DNA of 64,000 nucleotides from JAJRTE01 sp964418585. Its GTDB lineage: Bacteria; Myxococcota_A; UBA796; JAJRTE01. This document shows, piece by piece, positions 50,118-58,221 of the stretch. Each line of letters opens with the position of its first letter. The first letter of the stretch is position 1. The DNA lies in NCBI GenBank assembly GCA_964418585.1, contig CAYQMG010000203.1, forward strand, positions 1 through 64,000. The letters are read 5' to 3'. Below the pieces are notes generated by a model. It had not been told where the DNA came from and made no database searches. It worked only from the letters and a program-made list of their open reading frames with translations. A program made the translations under genes and the position numbers.

Positions 50118-51927
50118 CCAGATACCGCCTGCATGGATCCTGATCGCCGGGGCGTTCCTGGTCCCGGTTTTCAAGGGGCGTTCCCGCACCACCTACCTGC
50201 TGGTCCTCTCGGCTCTGGGTCTCCTCAACTTGATCCTGCTGGCCCAGGCGCCTGCGGGAAGCCTGTTGCACGTTCCGTTCCTCGACTACCGTCTCGAACT
50301 GCTCGACGTGGACCGCCTCAGCCTGGTCTTTGGCTACATCTTCCACGTGGCCCTGTTCGTCACCTTCCTGTACGGCGCTCGAGACGACAGTGTGCTGGAG
50401 AACGTGGCTGCCTTGGTCTACGTGGGGGGGGCGTTGGGTGTCGTATTCGCCGGGGACTGGGTCTCGCTCTTTTGCTACTGGGAACTGATGGCGCTCAGTT
50501 CCACCCTGCTCATCTGGGCCCGGCACACGGACCGGGCCTTTGGGGCGGGCCTCCGTTACTTCGTGGTGCACGCCGTGAGCGGCTTGCTCCTCCTGTTTGG
50601 GATCCTGCTGCTGATCCACGAACGAGGGAGCCTCGAGGTCACACGGCTGGACCTCGGGAGCGCGGGGACCTATCTGATCTTTCTCGGAGCCGGGATCAAT
50701 TGCGCCTGGCCGGGACTGCATGCCTGGCTGACGGATGCGTATCCGGAAGCCACCATCAGCGGCACCGTGTTCCTGAGCGCGTTCACAACCAAGACCGCCG
50801 TCTACCTGCTGGCTCGAGTTTTTCCCGGTGCGGAGCCTCTGATCTGGATCGGGGCGGCCATGGCGGCGTTCCCGATCTTTTACGCGGTTATCGAAAATGA
50901 CCTTCGTCGCGTGTTGGCCTACAGCCTGATCAACCAGGTCGGGTTCATGGTGGTCGGTGTCGGCATCGGCACCGAACTGGCCATCAATGGGGCGGTGGCT
51001 CATGCGGTGGCCGACATCCTGTTCAAGGGACTGTTGTTCATGGCCATGGGCGCGGTGCTGCGTCAGACAGGGAAAATCAACGCGACGGACCTGGGGGGGC
51101 TTTACAAGACCATGCCATGGACTGCAGCGTTTTGCATGGTGGGCGCCGCGTCGATTTCCGCGTTCCCCCTGTTCAGCGCTTTTGCCACCAAGTCCATGAT
51201 CATGTCGGCTGCAGGGGAAAAGGGATTGCAAGCGGTCTGGTTCGTCTTGCTGTTTGCCTCTGCGGGCGTGTTTCATCACGCAGGGATCAAGATTCCGTTC
51301 TTCGCCTTCTTCTCCCATGACTCCGGACTTCGGCCCAAGGAGGCGCCCCGAAACATGCTTTGGGCCATGGGAATCGCGGCCGGGCTCTGCATCTTCATCG
51401 GAGTGGCGCCAGGCGCACTGTATGCTCTGCTTCCTTACCCGGTGGACTACCATCCTTACACCGGGTTCCACGTGTTGAGCCAGCTTCAGCTCCTGTTCTT
51501 CTCGGCTCTCGCGTTCACATTGCTCATGCTCGCCGGCGTGTATCCCCCGGAGCAGCGGGCCATCAACCTGGACGTGGACTGGTTGTATCGCCGGGCGGGT
51601 CTGGTGGTCTCCCGTTCGATCCTGGCCGGGGCAGGGGCGGTTGGTGTCTGGTGGCAGGAACGAGTGTCGGGTCCTGCGATTCGAGGTCTGGTGCATTTTT
51701 CCCGCAATCCCCTGGCAGCGGTCCGCATGGCCGCGCTCGCCTTCCAGATTCAATGGTGTTCCGAAGGGCGCAAGGAGGTACTCCAGTCGCGGCTACGGCG
51801 ACGAAAGCGCCTGTTCCCCGAGGATCCCAGCCGCCCTTGGCCACTGGGGATGGCAGTAACCGCGATTGTCACCTTCTTGTTGGTCTACTTGGTGGTCTAT
51901 TACATTCGGAATACCCGGACAGGCTGA
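50110..51927 (+). CDS. antiporter subunit D-like, third copy with altered channel residue
   Basis: 605 residues, NuoL/M/N superfamily with a C-terminal extension of about 120 residues ending in a final membrane helix (AVTAIVTFLLVYLVVYY). The helix-5 glutamate (LFCYWELMALSST) and helix-8 lysine (AFTTKTAVYLLAR) are kept. The helix-7 position that is Lys in the other two copies reads Asn (GAGINCAWPGLHAWL). By knowledge of complex I, this Lys is central to proton transfer, so this subunit may not pump or may serve a coupling role. Last gene of the operon. Confidence 0.88.
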   Translation: MTSQIPPAWILIAGAFLVPVFKGRSRTTYLLVLSALGLLNLILLAQAPAGSLLHVPFLDYRLELLDVDRLSLVFGYIFHVALFVTFLYGARDDSVLENVAALVYVGGALGVVFAGDWVSLFCYWELMALSSTLLIWARHTDRAFGAGLRYFVVHAVSGLLLLFGILLLIHERGSLEVTRLDLGSAGTYLIFLGAGINCAWPGLHAWLTDAYPEATISGTVFLSAFTTKTAVYLLARVFPGAEPLIWIGAAMAAFPIFYAVIENDLRRVLAYSLINQVGFMVVGVGIGTELAINGAVAHAVADILFKGLLFMAMGAVLRQTGKINATDLGGLYKTMPWTAAFCMVGAASISAFPLFSAFATKSMIMSAAGEKGLQAVWFVLLFASAGVFHHAGIKIPFFAFFSHDSGLRPKEAPRNMLWAMGIAAGLCIFIGVAPGALYALLPYPVDYHPYTGFHVLSQLQLLFFSALAFTLLMLAGVYPPEQRAINLDVDWLYRRAGLVVSRSILAGAGAVGVWWQERVSGPAIRGLVHFSRNPLAAVRMAALAFQIQWCSEGRKEVLQSRLRRRKRLFPEDPSRPWPLGMAVTAIVTFLLVYLVVYYIRNTRTG

Positions 51928-51957
51928 CCGACGACAGGGTAGGAAAGGAGGAAAGCG

Positions 51958-53133
51958 TCAGACCCTTGCCCACCGATGACGATTCCTGGCGATTTCCTCC
52001 ACCGCTGCGACCGCCTTCTGGATGTCCTCTTCGGTGTTGAACGGACCGATACCAAACCGGACGGCTCCGTGAATCCGGGCCGTGCCGAGGTGCTCGTGCA
52101 TCAGCGGTGCGCAATGAAGGCCGGTCCGGCAGGCGATGTCGTGGTCCACGTCGAGCATGGTCCCGGTATTGAGTGCCTCGATCCCGTCCACATTGAATGC
52201 CATCACGGCAATATGGTTGTCCAGCGACTCCTGGCAGTAGAGGGTGACCCCATCCACCCCGGCCAGCCCGTCCCGGAGCATGGCGGCCAACTTCATCTCG
52301 TGCTGGTAGAGGCGCTCCATGCCTTGCTCGAGAATCCATTTCACCCCGGCCTGAAGGCCTGCAACGCCCATGGCGTTGATCGTTCCGTACTCGAGGCGGA
52401 ATGGATACTCGTCCAGATGGGTCCGAACCGCGGACCGAACCCCGGTACCACCGGCCCTGGAGTGTCGGACCTCAACCCCCTCGCGCACGTAGAGCCCCCC
52501 GATCCCGGTTGGACCGAGCAAGGACTTGTGTCCGGTGAAGGCCACCAGGTCCAGGTATTGAGCTTCCACGTCCACCGGGATCATCCCAGCCGACTGGGAA
52601 GCATCCACCGCAAAGGTGATCTCGGCCTCCCGACAGTACCGTCCGATCTCGGCGATGGGCTGAATGGTTCCAATGACGTTCGAGGCATGGTTGACGATGA
52701 CCAGGCGCGTCTTGGATGTGAAGCGCTTGCGAATCTCGTCCGGGTCGACAAACCCTGCACTGTCGCACGGGACGTAGTCGACGGAGACATCTTCGTAGAC
52801 GCTCTTGTGGTAAAGGGGACGAAGGACAGAGTTGTGTTCCACCGTGGTCGTGATCGCGTGATCGCCCGGCTGCAGGACACCTGAGACGATCAGGTTGAGG
52901 GCATCGGTGGAATTGTAAGAAAAGCAGAGCCGATTGGGATCTGTGCCATGGAACAGCTCGGTGAGCAGCTTTCTCGTGTCGTCCACCACCTCGCCGGCCT
53001 CCATGCAGAGGTCGTAGCCGGACCGGCCCGGATTGACGCCGAACCGCCTGTAAAATGTGTCCATGGTGGTGTAGACGGATTCTGGCTTGGGAAATGTGGT
53101 CGCTGCGTTGTCGAGGTATGTCAGGTCACCCAT
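51958..53133 (-). CDS. cysteine desulfurase-like class V aminotransferase
   Basis: 391 residues from the ATG at 53133 (GGAGCACGTG upstream). PLP lysine in FTGHKSLLGPTGIGGLYV, the His-Asn stacking segment TTVEHNSVLRPL, and a C-terminal loop cysteine in RTGLHCAPLMHEHLGT that matches the persulfide Cys of SufS-type desulfurases. It would convert cysteine to alanine and enzyme-bound sulfane sulfur. It diverges from a PP-loop sulfurtransferase gene across 287 bp, suggesting that it supplies sulfur for that enzyme. No Suf/Isc scaffold genes are nearby. Confidence 0.85.
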   Translation of the reverse strand: MGDLTYLDNAATTFPKPESVYTTMDTFYRRFGVNPGRSGYDLCMEAGEVVDDTRKLLTELFHGTDPNRLCFSYNSTDALNLIVSGVLQPGDHAITTTVEHNSVLRPLYHKSVYEDVSVDYVPCDSAGFVDPDEIRKRFTSKTRLVIVNHASNVIGTIQPIAEIGRYCREAEITFAVDASQSAGMIPVDVEAQYLDLVAFTGHKSLLGPTGIGGLYVREGVEVRHSRAGGTGVRSAVRTHLDEYPFRLEYGTINAMGVAGLQAGVKWILEQGMERLYQHEMKLAAMLRDGLAGVDGVTLYCQESLDNHIAVMAFNVDGIEALNTGTMLDVDHDIACRTGLHCAPLMHEHLGTARIHGAVRFGIGPFNTEEDIQKAVAAVEEIARNRHRWARV

Positions 53134-53420
53134 CACGTGCTCCGAGAAATATGTTGGTCCGGCGCCCCGGGATACCCGGCACCCACGAGGCAATGCCAGG
53201 GACGGCCTCACCGGCTTGACAAGGGCCGGTGTGCCCCGCATGGTTGGGTGCTGAACCGCGTGGCGCTCTATCCTAGCACCCAATTCGCAGCGCCGGGAGG
53301 GTTTTCTTGACACGGGAGCGTCTCGAGGGCATAGCCAGTGGCTCAACAGCACCGGGCTCGATGGTCCCTCGAGGTGCAGCACACCGGACGAATGCCGGCG
53401 AGCGCGAGGAGGAACGCACA

Positions 53421-54485
53421 GTGAACCGAAAAGCAGTGGTCATGCTGTCCGGCGGACTGGACAGCACGTTGGCCTTGAAGATGATGATGGAGCAAGGGAT
53501 CGAGGTCCTTGCGGTGAGCTTTGTCAGCCCGTTCTGTACGTGCACGCCGAAAAAGGCGGGGTGCTCGAGCATGGCGGTCAAGGTCGCGCGCGAGAACGAG
53601 GTGCCCATCGAGGTGATTTCGAAGGGCATGGAGTACATGCGGATCGTGGAGAATCCGAGATTCGGTGTGGGAAAGGGAATCAATCCCTGCATCGATTGCC
53701 GTATCTTCATGCTCCGAAAGGTTCGCGAGCGGCTCGACGAGTGGGGGGCGGGGTTCGTCGTGACCGGTGAAGTTGTGGGACAGCGGCCCATGTCCCAGCA
53801 CATGCGGGCGATGAAACTCATCGAAAAGGAGAGCGGGTTACAAGGAATCCTGCTCCGGCCCCTCTCGGCTCATTTGCTGCCTCCAACAGAACCCGAGCGG
53901 CTGGGGATCGTGGACCGCGAACGACTCCTTGCCATCCAGGGCCGCTCACGCCAGCCGCAGTTCCAACTGGCCGAGACGCTGGGCGTGGACGACTACCTCT
54001 GCCCGGCCGGGGGATGCCTGCTCACAGACCCGATCATCGCCGCTCGCTTGAGAGACCTGTTCGATCACAACCCCGACTACACGATGACCGAAGTCCGCCT
54101 CGTGCGCATGGGGCGGCATTTCAGGATCAACGAGTCACTCAAGGTGATCGTGGGGAGAAACCACCAGGAAAACATGGTCCTGGAACGGGTCACACTACCC
54201 GGAACGACCCGCTTCTTTCTCGACGACGACCTCCCCGGGCCAACAGCCTTGACCTTCGGGCCCCTGGGCGACGACGACCGCCGGGAGGTGGCCCGTATGG
54301 TCGTGCGTTTCGCCAAAAAGGTCCAGCTCCCGATCCGGGTCGTTTGCGACCAGAACGCCGAACGTTCCTTCATCGAAGTCAGCGATTCCATCCCAGAGGA
54401 ACGCCTCGACTCCTACCGACTCCAGCCCCGAGGAAAGCACAAAGGTCAGCCTCCTGCCCCGAAGGAGTCCACCGGGTCGTCCTGA
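53421..54485 (+). CDS. PP-loop tRNA sulfurtransferase-like protein (ThiI/MnmA relative)
   Basis: 354 residues from a GTG at 53421 (GAGGAGGAA upstream); longer in-frame starts lack a ribosome site. N-terminal PP-loop ATP pyrophosphatase with MLSGGLDSTLALKMM. Cysteine pairs are in CTCTPKKAGCSS, NPCIDCRIFML and YLCPAGGCLLTDP. VTGEVVGQRPMSQH is typical of this group. The last third resembles the NFACT-R/DUF814-type RNA-binding segment. The product likely thiolates tRNA using sulfur from the divergent desulfurase; the exact base is unknown. The 3' end overlaps the convergent EIIA gene by 40 bp. Confidence 0.8.
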   Translation: MNRKAVVMLSGGLDSTLALKMMMEQGIEVLAVSFVSPFCTCTPKKAGCSSMAVKVARENEVPIEVISKGMEYMRIVENPRFGVGKGINPCIDCRIFMLRKVRERLDEWGAGFVVTGEVVGQRPMSQHMRAMKLIEKESGLQGILLRPLSAHLLPPTEPERLGIVDRERLLAIQGRSRQPQFQLAETLGVDDYLCPAGGCLLTDPIIAARLRDLFDHNPDYTMTEVRLVRMGRHFRINESLKVIVGRNHQENMVLERVTLPGTTRFFLDDDLPGPTALTFGPLGDDDRREVARMVVRFAKKVQLPIRVVCDQNAERSFIEVSDSIPEERLDSYRLQPRGKHKGQPPAPKESTGSS

Positions 54486-54985
54486 TAACGGGACAGGGCA
54501 CGAATGACCTCGTGCTCGTCACGGGCATCCAGAAATGCCTGCTTGATCTCTGGATGACCGAACACGGCCCCCAGGCTTCGATAGACATCGAGATAAAACC
54601 GGTCATCGTATGGGGGAGCGCACACGCAGAAAAACAGGTGCACAGGCTGACCGTCCGGCGCTTCAAAATCAACGCCATCTTCCGACCTGGCAAAGCAAAG
54701 CATGAACTCCTTCGCCTGCTTGCTCCGCACGTGGGGCACTGCCAGACCACCTCCCAATGCAGTGCTCGCTTTCTTTTCACGGTTGACCAGATCGGCCAAA
54801 AGTTTCTTCTGGCTTCCCACTCGACCCGTGGTGGCCAGCAGGTGAGTCAACACGTCCAGCACCGCCACCTTCACCGCCCAGGGATCCCCGACCCCATCCA
54901 CCCCCGCCTCGCCCAGCCGCTCCTTCAGCCTGAAATCCAGATCCAGGCACACCTGCGGTGGTTTCAGATATCGTGCCAGCTTCAT
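54446..54985 (-). CDS. second type-2 PTS EIIA protein
   Basis: 179 residues from the ATG at 54985 (GAGGACCGG upstream). The EIIA-fru/PtsN fold shows STALGGGLAVPHVRSKQAKEF with the acceptor histidine, and VHLFFCVCAPPYDDRFYL. It has about 45 more N-terminal residues than PtsN and no attached domains. It is far from the PTS cluster at 12.8-17.7 kb, whose HPr probably phosphorylates it. A regulatory function is inferred; the target is unknown. Confidence 0.82.
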   Translation of the reverse strand: MKLARYLKPPQVCLDLDFRLKERLGEAGVDGVGDPWAVKVAVLDVLTHLLATTGRVGSQKKLLADLVNREKKASTALGGGLAVPHVRSKQAKEFMLCFARSEDGVDFEAPDGQPVHLFFCVCAPPYDDRFYLDVYRSLGAVFGHPEIKQAFLDARDEHEVIRALSRYQDDPVDSFGAGG

Positions 54986-55161
54986 TTCCGGTCCTCGTTC
55001 AGCCCCCACCCGCGCCTTCGACACGGCAAGAAAACCCCGGGAAGACATCCTGATCAGTCTGTACAACCACTGCTCACTTCGCGACGCCCCACCCGCCCGC
55101 AGCCAATGCCGTCCTCAACTATCTTAGGAGATGATCCAAAAAAGACTCAACCAAACCCGCC

Positions 55162-56151
55162 CTACGGTGTCAACGGGTCGGTCCCTCCATCCTCCCCCGT
55201 GCTCGAACGTGCATTCACGTTCGCCCGGGTCACTTGCTCTTCCACCCCTGGAGATTCCAGCCGGAACCAGAGCGGCTGCCGAAACCGAAAATCCACCGGC
55301 TGCGGCTCGAAGGCCCACCTGCGCACCGCCCGCTTGACCGAGCGCCTGAACACGCGGTCTCCGCTCAACCACCGTACTTGCTTGACCCGGCCCGAGGCGG
55401 TACAGGAAACCTCCACCATCACCACGCCTTCCAGGTTCCGCCTGCGTGCTCGCCCGGGGTATTCGGGGGGAACATACCGGACACGACGGAGTTCCTTCAG
55501 CGAGGCGAACGCCTGGACGCGGCGGGGCGGCCGCGGCACCTCCTCTGCCAGAACCCCGGTCCCGGGACTGCGACTCAGGACCTCCATGACCAGCCATTCA
55601 GAAACCGGCACCAGATCCCGCTGCCGTGACACCACCAGGCTCCGACTGGCGACGACAGCACCGGTCAGCCCATCGCGCACGTCCACTCTCACCAGCACGC
55701 CCCCCGACACCGACGCCACGATGCCCTTCACCAGGTAAGTCGCCCCCAGAGCCTGCCCCACTTCCATCATGCAGTCTGCAGTGAGACAGGTGGTCCGCTG
55801 CGCCACCGTGGTACGCGCCTCGACCTCATGCACCGGGATCAGACGGCACCGGGCGCCATCCAGGTGCGTGTCCAGCACGGTTTCCATCCGCCGGGTCATG
55901 GCTCGAATGCGCGCCCCAGATACCCGCGTGGCAGGCACGTGGAGATCCAGAAGCGCCACGGCCACCTGCTGTTCCAATGCCTGAGCGCCCTCTGACGCCC
56001 CCTCTGACGCCGCCCCCGACACCCCGTTCCCACCTCCATCCGGGGCACCCATTGCGGGCAGCGCCCAGGCGAGCGAGACGGCGACCATCCACACGGCGTT
56101 TCGCCAACCCCTGGAAGCAGCGTCTCCTCGAGAACGAACATGCGCGACCAT
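55162..56151 (-). CDS. TonB C-terminal-domain protein with a CsgG/PEGA-like N-terminal domain
   Basis: 329 residues from the ATG at 56151 (GGGGAGG upstream). A signal peptide (AVWMVAVSLAWALPAMGA) leads to a domain, about residues 55-190, of the type that senses or builds on outer-membrane proteins in myxobacteria (VEARTTVAQRTTCLTADCMMEVGQALGATYLVKG). The C-terminal 90 residues match TonB_C: YVPPEYPGRARRRNLEGVVMVEVSCTASGRV and AVRRWAFEPQPV. No ExbB/ExbD gene is near, and there is no Pro-rich spanning linker, so an energy-transducing role is doubtful. Confidence 0.75.
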   Translation of the reverse strand: MVAHVRSRGDAASRGWRNAVWMVAVSLAWALPAMGAPDGGGNGVSGAASEGASEGAQALEQQVAVALLDLHVPATRVSGARIRAMTRRMETVLDTHLDGARCRLIPVHEVEARTTVAQRTTCLTADCMMEVGQALGATYLVKGIVASVSGGVLVRVDVRDGLTGAVVASRSLVVSRQRDLVPVSEWLVMEVLSRSPGTGVLAEEVPRPPRRVQAFASLKELRRVRYVPPEYPGRARRRNLEGVVMVEVSCTASGRVKQVRWLSGDRVFRRSVKRAVRRWAFEPQPVDFRFRQPLWFRLESPGVEEQVTRANVNARSSTGEDGGTDPLTP

Positions 56152-56530
56152 TCTGTCCTCCCCGATCGATGTGACTGTCCACGTGACGACTCGCTGCGCC
56201 GATTCGAGGCGTCTTCCCCGGAAAGACACGTGGGCGAGGCTGCGGGAGCACGAAGCGCATGGAAGCACGTCAGGAGGCAGCGCCGACAACGGCACCAGCA
56301 GGCCACACATTCGGTGGCAGGCGGCCGGCAGGAGAGCTTCGGCCCGGGAAACGCGAGCGCAACGAGATCTCAATCATGATAACTCGAGCGCGGCAGCGGA
56401 GCAAGCACGGAATGGCACGCCTGTTTCCGCGTGTTTTTCGCGAATTGGAGATCCACGCCTGGAATCACCCTCACCCTTGCCTGCGAGACTCGAGGCACCC
56501 CGGGGGAGGTCTCCAGACGGTCACACATCA
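56152..56530. other. intergenic region between glnA and the TonB-like gene
   Basis: 379 bp, both flanking genes on the minus strand. Apart from the promoter at 56376-56404, no gene or RNA structure was seen. Confidence 0.4.
56376..56404 (-). promoter_or_regulatory. promoter of the TonB-like gene
   Basis: On the minus strand TTGCTC (56399-56404) and TATCAT (56376-56381), 17-bp spacer, leaving a leader of about 220 bases. Confidence 0.4.
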
Positions 56531-57952
56531 TCACACATCATAGTAGAGGGCGATCTCGTAGGGATGTGGGCGGGTGCGAACCGGGTAGTATTCCTTGTCC
56601 AACTTCTCGCGGACCCAGTTCGCGATGAGCTCCTCGTCGAACACGCCACCGGCGAGGAGGAATTCGTGGTCCTGCTCCAGTGCGTCACAGGCCTCTCGCA
56701 GGCTCCCCGGCAACGGTTTGATCCGGGCCATCCGTTCCCTTGACCAGGAAGACAAGTCGTCGTCGAACGGGCCAAATCCCTGATCCCTGGGGTCAATTCC
56801 CTGCCGGATACCATCCAGACCGGCCATGAGTTGTGCAGCAATCGCAAGGTACACGTTGCAGGAAGCATCTGGAGACCGAAACTCGCACCGCGCGGACGAA
56901 GGTCCATCGGCATACTTGGGCACCCGGACGGCGGCGTTCCGATTGCCAAGGGAGAAAAAGGCGTGCACCGGTGCCTCAAAGCCTGGGACCAGGCGCCGAT
57001 ACGAGTTGGTACTCGGATTGGTGAGGGCCAGAAGTGCCGGGCCGTGGTGCAGCAATCCCCCGATGTAGGCCAGGCCGACATCGCTCAGCTTGCCGTATCC
57101 GTCCGGGCTGTAGAAAAGATTCTTGCCTCCCTTGAAGAGGTGTTGATGGAAATGCATGCCACTGCCTGCCTCCCCATGGAGAGGCTTGGGCATGAACGTG
57201 GCGGTCTTCCCGTGTCGGAATGCGGTCATCTTCACCACATACTTGACGATCTGTGACGCATCGGCAGCTTCCAGGAGTCCCATCATCCCGGTCTCGATCT
57301 CACATTGACCGGGTCCCCCCACCTCGTGATGGTGGTACTTGACGTCAATCCCCATCTCCTGAAGGCGCCGAACCATCTCGGTCCTGAGATTGAAAAGCTG
57401 ATCCCGGGGCGGAATGGCGTGATATCCGCCCCGTCTGGGGTTCAGGTGACCGTGACCGGCCGTGGGAGACCGCCAACTGGCCTCCGCACTGTCCAGCGCA
57501 TAGCTGGCCGCATTCACCCGGTTGTCAAAGGTGACCTCGTCGAACACGTAGAACTCGAATTCGGGTCCCCACCGGCTCTCGTCGGCTATCCCAGAGTCTT
57601 GCAAGAACTTTTCCGCCTTTCGTGCGATGCTTCGCGGGTCATGAGCAAAGCTTTCCCGCGTATCCGCCTCGAACACCGAACAAATGAAGCTCAGCGTGGG
57701 TTCGGTCCAGTAGGGGTCGGGCATGCCGGTGCGGAGGTCCGGGATGAGCACCATGTCGCCGGACTTGACCGATTTCAACCCGACCGAAGATCCGTCAAAC
57801 CCGACCCCGCGGACCATGAGGTCGGGGGTGAATCGGGAAGCGGTGATGGTGACATGGTGCCACCGTCCCCACAGATCTGTGAACTTGAGGTCCACCATGG
57901 AAATACCCTGCTGCTCCAGGTAGGAATGCGCGTCGTCGAAAGAAGCGAACAT
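56531..57952 (-). CDS. glnA: glutamine synthetase type I
   Basis: 473 residues. Condenses glutamate and ammonia with ATP. Signatures: VRGVGFDGSSVG, GPEFEFYVFDE, EVGGPGQCEIETG, FRHGKTATFMPKPLHGEAGSGMH, NPSTNSYRRLVPGFEAPV. It has the length and the long central insert of the GSI-beta (enterobacterial) type, but the adenylylation motif (NLY-x-LP in E. coli) is replaced by a stretch near FGPFDDDLSSWSRER with no tyrosine. Covalent adenylylation control is therefore probably absent. ATG at 57952; promoter at 58019-58048. Confidence 0.95.
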   Translation of the reverse strand: MFASFDDAHSYLEQQGISMVDLKFTDLWGRWHHVTITASRFTPDLMVRGVGFDGSSVGLKSVKSGDMVLIPDLRTGMPDPYWTEPTLSFICSVFEADTRESFAHDPRSIARKAEKFLQDSGIADESRWGPEFEFYVFDEVTFDNRVNAASYALDSAEASWRSPTAGHGHLNPRRGGYHAIPPRDQLFNLRTEMVRRLQEMGIDVKYHHHEVGGPGQCEIETGMMGLLEAADASQIVKYVVKMTAFRHGKTATFMPKPLHGEAGSGMHFHQHLFKGGKNLFYSPDGYGKLSDVGLAYIGGLLHHGPALLALTNPSTNSYRRLVPGFEAPVHAFFSLGNRNAAVRVPKYADGPSSARCEFRSPDASCNVYLAIAAQLMAGLDGIRQGIDPRDQGFGPFDDDLSSWSRERMARIKPLPGSLREACDALEQDHEFLLAGGVFDEELIANWVREKLDKEYYPVRTRPHPYEIALYYDV

Positions 57953-58018
57953 GGTCACACCTTGTGTCGGAATCTGGCGCCCTGCCGGGGCGCACCCGTG
58001 TCTCCCCGTTGGACCTTC

Positions 58019-58048
58019 ACTATAGCCATAAGAAGATGGTTTTCCCAA
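58019..58048 (-). promoter_or_regulatory. promoter of glnA
   Basis: On the minus strand TTGGGA (58043-58048) and TATAGT (58019-58024), 18-bp spacer; transcription would start about 60 bases before the ATG. No sigma-54 (GG-N10-GC) site was evident in this gap. Confidence 0.5.
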
Positions 58049-58221
58049 CGAAATCGTTTCGGCATCTCAGGCTGGAGCCCCGGCGTCCCTGCAAGAAGTC
58101 GGGCACGCCGCACCGCGAGTTCAAGGCAACCCTGGCCCTTCCGTTCGCATCGATGGGCCGGGGCGAGGCAGCGGAAGAGACATCCTCGGGGCGAGGACTG
58201 GGAGCAGCGGCAGACCAGCCG

